A stretch of DNA of 64,000 nucleotides from Quercus robur (GCF_932294415.1 NC_065537.1:5870349-5934348); one strand, 5' to 3'; counted from the first letter of the stretch, positions 1 to 11,999 are shown. The notes: generated by a model not told the origin, from the letters alone. A program made the numbers and translations.

Positions 1-550
1 AGTGTAATCTAAGGTATAGTTTAGGGTGATAAAGTGTAATTTCCCCCAAAATAAAATAATAAAATATGAAATTATGACCAACCACAACTAAAAATAAATG
101 TTTTGTGAAAATGTTGTGACACTTGTTGGGTAAATGTATAAAAGTTACTGTACTTTTGGTTTGTTCAATATGTACTGTTCATCGCTTTTTTTTTTCTTTT
201 TCTTTTTTCAGTCATCAGTTTGTGCTCTTATTTTTCTATATATAAAAAGAGCGAATAGGCTCATGAATAGTGTTATGAACAGTATTTTTGGTTTACTGAC
301 TTGCCTTTTTCCCCATTTTTTTTCTTCAAGTTCACCAACTTGGATTGAGCTTGTTTTTTTCTTTTAAAGGATCTTTATATGTTTACTTTCTACATGTAAT
401 GTAAGCTTACATTGTATACACACAAAAAGTAGCAAATATTATATACATTTGCAAAAAAAAAAAAAAAATTGTACAAATTTTGCAAATGTGTACAACATTT
501 ACCAATTTTTATGTGTTTACAATATAAATTTACATTGTAAGTGCATTGTA

Positions 551-589
<39 letters not shown>

Positions 590-600
590 AGTGAATGGGA
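1..600. other. AT-rich DNA without a recognised gene
   Basis: No coding stretch with plausible composition is visible on either strand; the short open frames here are low-complexity. The stretch ends in a (TA)n microsatellite at about 557-586. Confidence 0.6.
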
Positions 601-609
601 AAAGTTACA

Positions 610-1059
610 ATAATTTCGCTACAATAATTTTGACGGCATAGGGCATTCCAAGACTACCATGGTGAAGGGCGAATCTGTTGCCCTGACCATTCTATCCAGG
701 CTCCGATTTGTTTTCCCCCTAATGACATTCCTCAACTCGTCCATCTCCTTTCTTATCTCCCGGAGAAGATCTAAGTTTCTTTCATCTGGAATAGTCGGCC
801 CTCAACAGTTGCTCTTTCTATAGCTATCTTCCCTCATCCTCTTGATTGGCTCTAGACCGGTTCTCCACCTGTTGAAGCCATAGATTCATTTCCTGATTCT
901 TTCTGGTAAGCTCTTCGATGCTAGCCGTGAGAGCTTGGACTTGTAGATTTAATGCTGCAGAATCCTAGTTGGACTCCATTTGAATGTAGAAGATAATTGG
1001 AAACTACACTTTCGAACCTAAATACGAAAATAATGTTACCCACAGACGGCGCCAAACTG
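610..1059 (-). mobile_element. Gag-region fossil of an LTR retrotransposon
   Basis: Read on the minus strand, the sequence next to the LTR at 1060 begins with a primer-binding-like motif, TGGCGCCGTCTGTGGG (about 1038-1053), of the kind seen just inside many plant LTR elements. It continues into a gag-like stretch rich in Glu, Gln, Asn and Leu (for example ALTASIEELTRKNQEMN). Family: probably Ty3/gypsy. The copy is old, broken in several places and truncated; no protease, reverse transcriptase or integrase region follows in the window. Confidence 0.6.
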
Positions 1060-1545
1060 ATGAAGTGCAAATCATTAGTCTTTGTAAGTGCGTCTAGATG
1101 GAGCTGAGTCCTCATCTGTGTCTCTGCAAATATGGTATGAAGGCTCCCTTAAGGTGGTCACCGGTGTGGTGCCTGCCACAACGTCTCCAATGCCAAAGTC
1201 ATTATAAAGAAACCTTTAGAGAATAACACAGAATATCAGAGTAACTATGAGTGATTTTAGGTGTGTCTATGTACCTGGTTTGTAGCTGATTGAAGTGTAT
1301 ATATACAGCTTTGTGGTTCTTAGCCGTTGAGGGCCTTAATTATGGCTTTAATGCCCTTTTTGTAATGCCTCAAAGCTCATGAATATGGGTTTTGATGAGG
1401 TTCCAACGGTCTACCAACTATTTAGTTACTTCTTAAGGCATTGAATGTCCTTATTAATGGTTCTTCTGTGTTCATCTGTGTCGCACTGAGGTGGACGAGT
1501 ATGTTTGATGAGATCGTCTAGGGAAATTAAGTTTGTTAGTCCCAT
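1060..1545 (-). mobile_element. LTR of the adjacent retrotransposon fossil (outer end approximate)
   Basis: The inner edge is set by the primer-binding-like motif next door: on the plus strand the LTR starts TGAAGTGC, so on the minus strand it ends GCACTTCA. It contains a TATA-like stretch near 1298-1305. The outer boundary could not be fixed because no second LTR is present, so the element is truncated or recombined. Confidence 0.45.
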
Positions 1546-1559
1546 CAATAACCTTTTAA

Positions 1560-1856
1560 ATGAGCCAAAATCTATTTTTGGAAATAAAATGACCAAAGTG
1601 GACCTTGGCCCACGTATGTGGATAGCGGCTTATGTACATGGGCCAAAACATGCGTACAGAGGCACATTCCTGTGTACGCAGCCACATTCCTGTGTACGCA
1701 GCTAGGGTTTCAAAAGTATTAAAAAGGCAAGTTTTTTACAATAATGGCTAAGGTTTGAAATGAATCCCACATCGTCTGGGAGCCATTCCAAACCCTATTT
1801 TTTCCACTACAAAATGCCTTACATGGTACATTTTCAAAACACACAGAATTCCCACC

Positions 1857-1900
<44 letters not shown>

Positions 1901-3075
1901 AAGATTCACTAGAATATTGTGAATCAAAAGGGATTTTTTTACAAAACACCCTTAAGTCAAAATAAAAGCTTGGGTACTCCTTTTTGAGGTATCAAGCTTC
2001 AACTCTTTCTTTTCTTTTCTGCCTTCTTGTTGTTTTTTAATTTGTTTCTTTGCTTAGTTTATATTTATATATGTTTGTTTAGGTTGGTTTTATGCCTTCT
2101 TTATTATTTTTTTTAAGCATGTTAGGCTGTTAGATTTAATCTTTTAAGTCTTACTCTATTTTTCTGCTTGTCTGTTTTCTAGGTTAGGATTCAGGCGTGT
2201 CTGCGTAAACATACTTTTGTATGCACACGCAAGTTCAAAGTATACGTACGCATGCAACTGGACTACGTATGCAGGCCTATGTATGTGCACGCATACTCAT
2301 ACCTAGAAACCCTAAACTTTGATTTCCCTGTTTCTTTGGCTTTGCTTATTTACTTAATATGCCTTTGTTTTAACCTTCTTATATGCTTTTGAGTTTCTTT
2401 TTTTGTTGTTCACATGTTTGTTTGTTATTGTATGCAGGATTAGGGTTTCTCCTTTTTAGTGCCATGCCATTCATTCACATGTCCATTCATCAATGCCATT
2501 GGTGCTATGATGCGATGAGGTAAGTAAAGGTAAGTCATGCATTTACATGTACATGCATATTGTTTTTGATAAACATGGTTTGATGATGAGCATGAATGTG
2601 TTTGGTCGAACAACGTGTTCTTAATGATCTTCATGTTCCCAATTAATGTGATCCTTTGACGTTTACATGTTGCTACCTTAGATGAGATATATGATATGAT
2701 GAATGTTAGGTAGATGATATGTATGATGATAACATGCTAGGGTTTGTATATGTGTGTGGTGTGGCTCTCTCTTGCTTGAGGATGATAAGTGTTATTTTGG
2801 GATAAAGATGCCATGTTGTATGTTAGATGCATGCTAGTGTGTGTGAGAGTTAGGATACAAGTGTTGAATTACTTTTTAATAGGGTTAAGACATGAGACAC
2901 AATGATGGGAGGCAAACCTTAGGGTTGGGCAATCTTAGGTGCCTAACACCCTCCCAAGAGCATACCTAAACTCTAAACCCATACTCTATTAGTAAGATCA
3001 AAGGTCCTTTCTCGAAATAATGCTATATTCATGGTTCCTAGAAAATATAACTAGGTGGCGACTCCAAGACCCCTT
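1560..3075 (+). mobile_element. Tat/Ogre-like LTR fossil, copy A
   Basis: This stretch matches 12000-13760 over many blocks: the CATGCGTACGC-rich segment, the block around GTTAGATGCATGCTAGTGTGTGTGAG, the GGTGCCTAACACC block and TTCATGGTTCCTAGA. It ends at 3055-3065 in TGGCGACTCC, which resembles the tRNA-Arg-type primer-binding site known for Ogre/Tat elements. Two 19-bp direct copies lie at 1662-1700, and an A tract of about 39 lies at 1859-1897. No internal coding region is attached, so it is a solo or truncated LTR. The left border is uncertain. Confidence 0.5.
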
Positions 3076-3339
3076 GTAAACACAATGTCAAACGTCCAGT
3101 AATATAAATATTACTTTCTTTTTTTAATGTAAATGATAGAGAATTTTGATTTAACCTATTGTAGGAAAAGAGTACAAATTGTCAACCTATTAAAAGGTTT
3201 AACAGACACCACCACCCACATTTGGCGTGATTATCACTTCACGAGAGTGTGCGCGGTGGTCTTACAATTTGGACCCCACATGTGAGTCTTACTAACTATT
3301 GGGCATACTCCCTATGTGAGAGCCCAAAAAACTACTCCA

Positions 3340-3560
3340 AGACTACTTATATATTTTTCAGCTACCAATAAGATGATTGCAAACCTTGGCATTGCAAAAT
3401 GGCAATAGAATATTTTCCATGTGAGATAGGTTCACTTATATAATTGTCACCTATTAGATTACTCAAAAATTGTGACGCATGTATCAATGTTTTTTTTTCT
3501 TATACCTAACCGTTTATTACAAGCAATGGGTGCACATACCTTTGATTGCAGTATTGGGAG
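3340..3560. repeat. Dispersed repeat, copy A
   Basis: This shares a recognisable sequence with 17990-18280, including GATTGCAAACCTTGGCATTGC, TATTTTCCATGTGAGA, TTATATAATTGTCACCTATTAG and GATTGCA near the right end. It is non-coding and its family is not recognised. Confidence 0.6.
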
Positions 3561-3987
3561 CAAAATATTTTTGTACTTTTTTTTTTTTCATATTATTATG
3601 AGATACTGTCAAATAAGATAGTATCTACATCAAATCTAAAGATAAATTCTATTATGCCACATTATAGACTAATCTTTTTTCTTCTTTTTTTTTTTTTTTT
3701 GAACCTTTTATCATTAGGGAAAGGCAACACAACCACATATGACAACAAAAGGGCCATTAATTTTAAAAGTCATATGTATATTTGAGAAACAAAGACATAT
3801 TAAAATGTGTATATATATCTATATAATAACTAATAGCCGAAATGTTTGAATTTTTGTTAACCGCTCCTTATTGCACCACTTGGCTACATAAATTGCAGCC
3901 ACATTTACATTTTAAAATACCGAACAGTTGTGCCTTTTTAATATATCTATTCACAATTACACCTGTTTCAAACGGGTGCCAGTGTGC

Positions 3988-3998
3988 CTATAAATAGG
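3988..3998 (+). promoter_or_regulatory. TATA box inside the Helitron
   Basis: CTATAAATAGG is a textbook plant TATA box. It lies about 360 bases before the captured exon's ATG and is followed by a long T tract at 4027-4066. It could drive transcription of the captured fragments, but nothing in the sequence shows that it does. Confidence 0.45.
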
Positions 3999-4024
3999 CA
4001 TCCCTCATTTCATTTTAAAAAGTT

Positions 4025-4066
<42 letters not shown>

Positions 4067-4283
4067 CATTCATAAGAGTTTTCAAAGATTGTAGTGCTTC
4101 TTCTACGTGTTATTCATCATTTTATCTTGGTCAGTTTTATATCAACATTGTGACTTTTCGTTTGGTGATTTTTGTTAAACATTTAAATTATTCACATTAG
4201 CATGTTTTATTTAATTATTTCGATTTTAATACCCTACCATCCCTACCTAATATGACTCATTCTCTTAACTGTTCCTCAAATAG

Positions 4284-4315
<32 letters not shown>

Positions 4316-4354
4316 CGAGTGAGAGAGAGAGAAAGCAAAAGAAAGAAAGAGAAG

Positions 4355-4462
4355 ATGACGAATTCGCTGTCGTCTAGAGAAATGGTGTATGTGGAGCACA
4401 CAAAGGACATCAATGGCTTCCCTAAGGTCATCCTCCGCTAGGTTCATGGTTGCTCCGCTGAG
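4355..4462 (+). pseudogene. Exon 1 fragment of a glucose-6-phosphate 1-epimerase-like gene
   Basis: The family is a cytosolic aldose 1-epimerase-like enzyme that interconverts alpha- and beta-glucose 6-phosphate. The translation MTNSLSSREMVYVEHTKDI, then NGFPKVILR, a stop, and VHGCSAE matches the N-terminus of plant members (VEHxKGINGLDKVILREVRGSSAE). It is followed at 4463 by a good splice donor, GTACGT. The family Glu codon (GAG) is TAG here (4439-4441), so the exon is broken at codon 29. The catalytic core is absent: no later exon of this gene (GGQVTSWKN, ELLFVSSK and so on) was found downstream. Because exon and intron sequence are both present, it was copied as DNA rather than from mRNA, in keeping with Helitron capture. 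Confidence 0.72.
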
Positions 4463-5621
4463 GTACGTTACGATCTTCGCTGTTTTCTCTATAAACCTTT
4501 CGCTCTGATTGTTTATTACTATTAAATCTATCAATGTGTTATGACTCTTCATTTATTCAATGATCTTCGATGATTTTTAGCCTAAATTTTGCAAATTGTG
4601 AACCAAAATTTGGTTGATTAATGCAATGGTCCACAATTCACATAGATGAGAAAACTTGGCTAATCTTGAAGCGAAGTTTGATATGAAAAGGTTTGTTTTT
4701 TTTTTTTTTTTTTTTTTTTGACGGTTTGCTCTCTGTGTTCTGCGAGAAAACAATGAGATTAGGATGTAAATGATGTTATCTTGGTTCTTGGATTATATTT
4801 TGACTAATTGAAACCAAAATCCTAAACCTTTATCTTTTAGAACTTTGTTTTGTGTGTGTAATGCTGCCAAATCTTTCTTTGTTTTGCATGTGTAATGTTT
4901 TTATGTACATATATAGTTTCCTTGCCACCATCAAATTCAAAGAATCTACAACTAAAGCCAACCATCTCTGAAGAGCAAAATTCGAACCCCAGGTAAGAAT
5001 TCTGATTCGCTTTCAATTGAAAACCTACCTACCCTATTATTATTTACCTTTGATGTTTTGGGTTGCTATGGCTGAATGGTTGGCCTTTAGTTCGCCAGCC
5101 TTAAAGAGGGTTTTCCAAAAAAAATTTAATTGTGTTTACTTTAGGGGCTATGGTTTCTTCTGCTTTATATCTTATTGTGGTAGAAGTCGAACACTTTAGT
5201 GGGTTTTCAAACTTGGGCTTCTTCCTCTAGAGGTGAAAGATACTTTCTTCAATTTTTGATTATTGGTTCTGGATTTACATTACTTTGCTATTATTATTAT
5301 TTTCATACGTGATGCATAGAATTGGATCATGGGTGAATTATAATTGAATTCATAGATTGATAGGTTTAGATAATTCAAATTATTGGATGCATTGAATTTT
5401 TATGTTCCTATCTGTGTTGTGATTTGTGATTTAAAAATATTGTATAGTTTATATCATCAGTTCCCCCTTTTAGTTGGTAGATTTTGGATCAAGCTAAATT
5501 GGATGGTGTCCTTTCTTCAAAATTCTAGACCTTTACATGAGACTCATTGAGACAAAAGATTTTTGAAGATTGGCCAACCCTATCATAGCATCACTCAATG
5601 TGCTCAACAATTGTCTAAGTG

Positions 5622-5658
<37 letters not shown>

Positions 5659-5822
5659 TGGCAAATTTTTTATGTTTATTTTATGAAAGTCCTCTATTTT
5701 CGTTTGGATTATTTATTATTTTTTTTTTTTCATGCAAATACAACATGATATTTGTTTTGTTTGCTAAGTATTTTCGTAATTATTAGAATATGATGAGTCT
5801 TATACCTTGATATTTTTTTTGC

Positions 5823-6169
5823 TGATTCTTCCCACTATAGCGGTAATACTTTTCAATATCCCAACCAAAGCACCTAGGTTGTCCACCTATTTCATCCTTT
5901 TAATTTTCAATTCAAGCCATTGATATCTACACTGCCTATGAGGTCTCTATCTTTCTCCATGTATATGTGTATGTGTGTGTAAAGTTTTTCTTTTTTTCTC
6001 TATTTATATGTTTAAAGTTTGACTGTTTTATGGCTTTTTGATGGGTGATATTTTCATTTTGGTTGGGATTGCTTAGGTGTTTCAAGTTAGAGTGAGTTTT
6101 GTAAAGGATGTGCAAAAGCAAGAGGCATGGTGGGAAAGACAACATGAACTTGCGGCTAAGAATTATGGG
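5823..6169 (+). other. Unidentified exon-like stretches inside the Helitron
   Basis: Two pieces look coding. At 6077-6169, after TTGCTTAG, the frame reads VFQVRVSFVKDVQKQEAWW and then ERQHELAAKNYG, with a possible donor (GTTAG) next. At about 5823-5877 the frame reads ADSSHYSGNTFQYPNQ. Amino-acid use is unlike the surrounding AT-rich shadows. I do not recognise the gene. They may be captured exons of a second host gene. Confidence 0.3.
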
Positions 6170-6529
6170 GTTAGAAATTCTTCTAATATTTCTTATTCTT
6201 CTTCTTCCTCTTTCAATTTTTATTTCTTTAAGTTTTCATTTTGTTTGAATAGAACTGTTAGCATTTACATGTATTTTTGTGTGGTTGTCTTTAGAATAAA
6301 TAGATTATGACTTTGGGAATTTACTTTCTGACTTAAGTGAATTATAAATATTGGGGCCTTGAAGCTTATTTCATCATAATTTACCACAAATCAATTGAAA
6401 CTGTATGACCTATTATCTATATATGTTTAAAAGAAAAGGTTTTTTTTTTTTTTTTTTGGCCCTATTTGAAGCTTCTCAATGGGTATCACTAAGACTTAGT
6501 AAGAAAACCACAAATATGATAAACAATAT

Positions 6530-7460
6530 GTGCCTTCTCAGGTTTGTGGGAAAGGACAGAACTTTTGTATTTTTGGGCTAGGAAAGGGTTCTGTTTATGG
6601 TGTTATGGAGGGCTAGAACAGTGGTAGTTTTTGAGGATCATAGATTCCTTGTCACTTTGCTATGAACTTTGCTATTGCATTAATTTGTAGACAGCTTCTA
6701 AACTCTATAGACTTGGTCCTTCGATGTGCATGGCAGAAAGCAAAAAATAAAATTTAGTAGTAGGCTGGTAGCTATGGATCTTTGTACAAGATTTATAATT
6801 TCATCATTGAAAGTGTCAAAGTTTATCATTTTAGTACAAATTTTGTAGTTTGTTATTGGAAGAGGAAGAAGAAGAAAAAAATGTAATCTAAATAATTCTG
6901 TAATATATTCCATTTACTCATTATTACATTAGTTGCTAATTAACACAAAATTTGGTTGTTTTTAATCTAGAACTCTGAATTTTGTGATTTTTAATAAGAA
7001 TTATTTGCTGGAACTTAATATTTTAAGCATCAATAGCTAAATATAGAGAAGAAACAAAAGAAAGTAAGAACAAAGTGGGGAAATGTTATTGGGTCATCTC
7101 TGCTTCTTTCTCTTTTCTTTTCTTTGCCCTGCTTTTTTCCATATCCCCTTTTTTACTTTTGCTCCCATGCCTTGTTGCTTGCTTTGTTGTATATGTTCTT
7201 GTTGTTGGTTGTTAGGGGTGAATGGGAAAAGGAGCTGCCTTTGCTGGGTTTCTTGGTTCAATAAGAAAAAGGAGGAAGCTTTATATGTTTTTGGTCATGC
7301 TTTCTTTGGGTTTCTTTGAGAGGTTGGTCTGACTGCTGGGGGGAGTTTTTTGTGGTCTCGGCCTTCTCAGGGAGGGAAGTTTTTGTATTTTTGGGCTAGG
7401 AAAGGGTTTTGTTTATGGATTTTTGGAGGACTGAAATAGTAGTACTTTTTGTATTTGTTA
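6530..7460. repeat. Duplicated ~90-base segment inside the Helitron
   Basis: The block around TTTTGTATTTTTGGGCTAGGAAAGGGTT occurs near 6563 and again near 7382, with related flanks (TTCTCAGG before, GTTTATGG after). This is an internal direct duplication about 0.8 kb apart. It is non-coding. Confidence 0.55.
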
Positions 7461-8014
7461 TGTTACTTTTTTTCTTTTCTATCTCATTTGTCTGTATTGA
7501 ATTGTGCTTAAGAACAGCCAATGCTATTGCCCATTGTAACTAGATAGATAAATCACTTTGTTGTATACTGAAAAATATGAGCAGCAAGATAGAGTCAGAA
7601 AAAATTGCCCCCTTTTGTAAAATATGTTACTATCTAATTTTATAAAGAACTTTTTTCTACCATTGAGTTGGCTCATCAGACTTGGAATATATGTAGATTG
7701 TTTTAAATCTAACCCACATTTGTAAAGGATTTGTGATGTTTCCGTACTTAGAGGTATAGAATATGGGTATGTACACTTTACATGAAACTGTATACACAAA
7801 TTTTACTATTAGTAGAAAATTTTCTACTACGATTGTTTAAATATGAGTTATGAAAACAAGTTTGAGTAAAAAGTGAAGAAGAGGGTTAATTTTTTTTAAT
7901 AATTTGATAATTCAAGAAGAGAGTGTTTGAACCTAACCAATATAGCTATAATGTTATATAAATTTTGTAGATATTCTTTGTGCTTTCCCGTGTATCACAC
8001 GGGTTAGCGACTAG

Positions 8015-8110
8015 TAATAACTAATAGTTAAAACATTTGACTTTTTGTTGACCGCGCCTCATTGCACCACTAAACTACATAAGTTGCGCCACTTGACTTT
8101 TTATCACCGA
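8015..8110 (+). mobile_element. Start of a second Helitron-like element, directly abutting the first
   Basis: Immediately after CTAG at 8011-8014 the sequence TAATAACTAATAG begins. It resembles the first ~100 bases of the upstream Helitron (3822 onward): AATAACTAATAG, TTTTTGTT(A/G)ACCGC, CATTGCACCACT and CTACATAA all recur. The head of a sister element therefore sits tail-to-head with the first. Its own 3' end was not found. Confidence 0.5.
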
Positions 8111-8749
8111 GAAATTAAGACATTAAATTATGTTATCTTCCATGCATATTTTGTAAATATACATGTCAATAAAATATTAGTCTCTTTTCTTTAAGGAAAG
8201 TGGTCAAGATAAACCTAATTGAAGAGAAGAAACTTTATCTTGGAAATTAGTGTGAGAACAATAAATTAAAGAAAATTAGTCTGAAGAATTATTTGTTTCT
8301 CGAAAATTCCAAGCGGAGTTTGAATTTAATTTAACTTGCAATTGGTGAGATTTGGCTTGTCTTAGCACGAACATACTAATGCGCACCATATACACAGGCA
8401 CGAAACTTTGTCGGTGCGCCGTAACGCACCAAATGCGAAACTCTACCTGATTTTCTCTATGAAAATGGGGCACCTTTGTTGCTGTATTCTCACCGTGAAA
8501 GCTTGATTAGGATAGTGTTTTTTTTTTTGTGTGCTATGGCATACTGAGGCGAAATGCTACATCATTTTCACCATGAAAATAAGGCGAGGTGTTGCCAAAT
8601 TTTTGTCATGGAAATTTGGCAACAATTCCAAATGTGCAAGCAAAGCATTGATAAGTGACCACACCCCTTCCAAAATCAAACCTCAAAACCCAATTATTTT
8701 GAACCCCCGAAAGCTAATGCCAATAGCTTGTTTTTAACTGTTAATGTCT

Positions 8750-9075
8750 TAAAAATTAAGATTTTACCAAAACAAATGACTGTCTTCGAATAGGTGTTGT
8801 GGGGAGCCTAACACCTTCCTCGCATGTAACCAGACTTCCAAACTCAAGAATCAATATTTTTTTATAATTCACATTAGATTAGGAAAAACGACCATTTTTC
8901 TTAGCCTAAGATTGGTAAAAAAATCAAATAAAACCAGGTGACTAATCACACCTTAGAAAAAATTCAATGATTATTGGTGGTGTCTTCACTTACCTTTGGT
9001 GAATAATAGGTTAAAATCAACTCATCCCAGTCACTCGCGTCACCACGAGGTATTGACAATCACCATTAAACCAAA
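8750..9075 (+). mobile_element. Fragment of a Tat/Ogre-like LTR
   Basis: Contains the same landmarks as the two larger LTR copies: the AGCCTAACACCTTC block, AGGTGACTAAT, and near 9090 a TATTGTAGGAAAA segment also found at 3160. It is diverged, partial and old. Confidence 0.4.
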
Positions 9076-9079
9076 ACTC

Positions 9080-10174
9080 AATTTATTGTAGGAAAAAAGT
9101 CAGTACGTATTTCTTTCTTGAAATATCAAGAGATTCACTCTAGGAAGAAGCTTGGAATCTAAACAATGTGGATTGAATAGTGGAGTCAATTTTCTTCTAC
9201 AAATTCAATTACCATTGACTAAATCACCTCCACAAGATGATATAATTACTTGATCCTTGTAATCAAAATTTAAGATTTACAGTAGGTTCGGCTTTGATTC
9301 ATTTTGAAAAGTCTAGTCTACTCAAGCCACATGCTAAGATCAAAAAAACTTTTAAAAAAGACATTGACAATGTGACTTTTATACTATAATAAACAATTAT
9401 CGACTTCTCAGTTCTAGATTTCTAGTGTCCTTTGGAAATCAATATACACAATAACAAAATATATAAAAGAAAATAGCCAAAAAAAAAAAAAAACTCACAA
9501 TCTTAACTCAAGCAATTATAAGCGAAGAATTCAATTTTTGAAAGTACCAAAAGATAGCTTTTGTATAGATATAGATATTGATTGATTAGTATAGCAAATT
9601 TTAAGTACATATATTCAAAGCAATAGATAACACATACAAATGAAAAATCAATTCTACAATCTAAAATCGAAATTCCTAAAATGAGTGTTTGATATATTCA
9701 CATTTCATTTTCCTAAAACTTCCTAAAAAAACCATAATAAAGTGACAACTAGCAAATTAATGGCAGTAGCCAACTGGGTTTTGTCTAATTGTGTCAAATC
9801 AATCAATCAATATATATATATAAACAAAGACCTCATGGAGGAGAGTACAAGGTTCTGCCAAGTGGCATATCCTTTGCAATAGTCTTTCTACAATTTCCAC
9901 ATAGAGCTGTCACAAGAGACTCTCTCCAAGACATTGTTCATTAATTCAGCATGTTAGACCCTATCATTGTTAACCTTTCTTCTTCTTCTTTTTTCCGTGC
10001 TTATTTGTGAAGGGTTTTTTCATCCATTGTCTTTCCACCTTCTCTCAACTCTTCATCTCCCAACCATCAACCCAATTGGCTAACATTCAATTGCTACATA
10101 TTGAAATTAAAACTCAATTGCTCACGTTCAATGCTTCTCACTGTTTTTGACTTCCCAATTTAATTCAGTTTACT
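9080..10174. other. Gene-free stretch
   Basis: AT-rich DNA with no convincing coding frame, only simple runs such as AATCAATCAATC and (TA)n near 9803-9822. A pyrimidine-rich area at 9970-10060 has no open frame attached. Confidence 0.5.
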
Positions 10175-10183
10175 ATTACTACT

Positions 10184-10339
10184 GGGTAATTATTGGGTAC
10201 TCTCGGAGTACCATAAATGCGTACTCCCCCTTCTCACATAACTGTGGGTCCTACTAATTAAATTTATGGTGGGACCCACAATTCATGTGAGAGGGAGAGT
10301 ACACATTTATGGTACTCCAAGAGTATTCAATAATTTTCC
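10184..10339. mobile_element. Mutator-type MITE with 9-bp target duplication
   Basis: A 156-bp foldback element. The left arm GGGTAATTATTGGGTACTC pairs with the inverted right end, and the complementarity continues through GGAGTACCATAAATG and GTGGGTCC toward the centre. It is flanked by the identical 9-bp repeat ATTACTACT at 10175-10183 and 10340-10348. A 9-bp duplication with long inverted arms points to the Mutator superfamily. It carries no coding capacity. Confidence 0.8.
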
Positions 10340-10348
10340 ATTACTACT

Positions 10349-11990
10349 ATCTTCTCCACTTTATTCTCTTCTTAACCATCCGTTGCTGCTGCCTTGGAAT
10401 TTTCTGAGCTAAGCTTGAGACAGTCGAGAAAGACACATGAACGAAATGATCTACACATCACCAGTGTCAACTTTTGTTTATTGGTACAATTCCTCTTTAT
10501 GTAGTCCATCTCATATGTCATATCTAAGAATTGATTCTCTGGAGTGATTAGGAAAGCAGTGGGCTTTTATTGTTTTCTTATTTTAACCAATGTTTTGGTA
10601 AGATTCATCTTTTTAATTAATCCATTGTATAAGTAGTAATCGTTTATAAAGACTAATTAGAAATATTGCATTTTTAATTTTTGTTTTTGTTAATTTAATT
10701 GTGGGAGTACAATTCATTTGTTGGTCTGTGATTTATAAACTTCAAGTTTCTTTTTTCTTTTTTCTTTTTTTTTTTTTTTGATAATTATAAACTTGAACTT
10801 GGTAAATAATTAATGGAAACCTTCTTCATATTAATAATATTCCTTTACAATACATTTATCATTGTTCACAATGTATTAACATGAATTTCGATAGTATTTG
10901 AACATCACATTGAGTTAGCTAACTTAGTGTATAAGGTTTGATCCAAATAAAGTTTCACCCTGGAATAGATAAAAAAAAAAATTTGAAATTAAATCGGTGG
11001 TGATTATATTCATAATTATGGTTTCAATTAAAATTTAGTAATTACATTGGATTTGATTTTATTAGGGGTTTTATTTTCTTCGGAATTTTTAGATTTGCCA
11101 TGCTTTTGTAGTTGCCATAGGTGAATAATGTAAAAGTAGATCCGATTGTTGTGCAAATTGATAGGCTTGATTTGGTTCTACAGGAGAACTCTGATTTGGA
11201 TGCATCTGAGACTCTGGTCAGGTATTGATTATATTGTTAGTAATCATAATTTAGGTTTCACACAAGAACACTCTATATGTATTAGTAAAATATATCATGG
11301 TTACATTTTTTTTTTTTTTATATAGAGCTTGCCTGTAATTATACGTGGCGTTCTTCTATATTCAAGCTTCCCACACTTTGTGATTTGTTGTGGACAAGTT
11401 ATTCTATGAATATTATCAATTTGCTTCCACTTTGCATACAATATTTTATGTTTTGATTAAAAAGTATTAAAGATTTCTCTTTATTTGTAAATTGTAATCA
11501 AGGAAAATTAACAATTTGGAGGCTCTATATGGTATATGCAGGCTTCAACAAAATCTTGGCAAGAAAAAAAGAAGAAGAGGCTAAATAGAAATCTATCAAA
11601 GAGTTTGTAGGTGCTAAGCAATATCTAAAAGGCTACGGAAAATAATAGAAGTTTTACGGCAGAATAGTTTCATAAACACTCAGTGGTGATGCTGGTAAGT
11701 GATAAAAGTTCAACATGCACTAAACTACTCTTTTCTTTATTCCTATGTCTCTCTCATTTTATCATGTTTTCATCCATTCTTCACCAGGACCTACGCAGAC
11801 TCAAAACCCAAAAGACTTGGACCCTTTTCCTCCTCAACTGCATGTCAAACTCAACCTCTTGCTCGCCCCAAGGATAAATGTTATGTTAAGGAAAATCGTA
11901 TTGATGCAACATGTTATTGATTAGTACCCGGTTAATAAACTTTAGTCCTCAGTTCCAATGATGAGCTTGACATGGCTACAAAAGGTAATT
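10349..11990. other. Gene-free stretch with one weak exon-like patch
   Basis: No recognised gene. Near 11788-11870 a pyrimidine tract and CCAG precede a less AT-rich stretch (one frame gives GPTQTQNPKDLDPFPPQLHV) that could be an exon remnant, but I match it to no family. Confidence 0.35.
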
Positions 11991-11999
11991 GAGATTATT

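Larger units (their letters stand above)
3818..8014 (+). mobile_element. Helitron-like element with captured gene fragments
   Basis: The 5' end is TCTATATAATAACTAATAG preceded by A. The 3' end has a perfect hairpin, CCCGTG-TATCA-CACGGG (about 7987-8003), then seven bases and CTAG followed by T. These are the hallmarks of Helitrons, which start TC, end in a hairpin plus CTRR, and insert between A and T without target duplication. Inside are a TATA-box region (3989), the first exon of a glucose-6-phosphate 1-epimerase gene (4355-4462) and other exon-like stretches near 5823 and 6077, all on the plus strand. No Rep/helicase gene is visible, so it would be non-autonomous. The main uncertainty is whether both ends belong to one element. 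Confidence 0.6.

Noticed and set aside
134-367. 77-codon open frame near the left edge
   Set aside because: Phe-rich translation of T tracts; no family resemblance or splice context.
11683-11920. Overlapping 64- and 73-codon frames
   Set aside because: Neither has a known domain; retained only as a weak exon-like patch in the gene-free entry.
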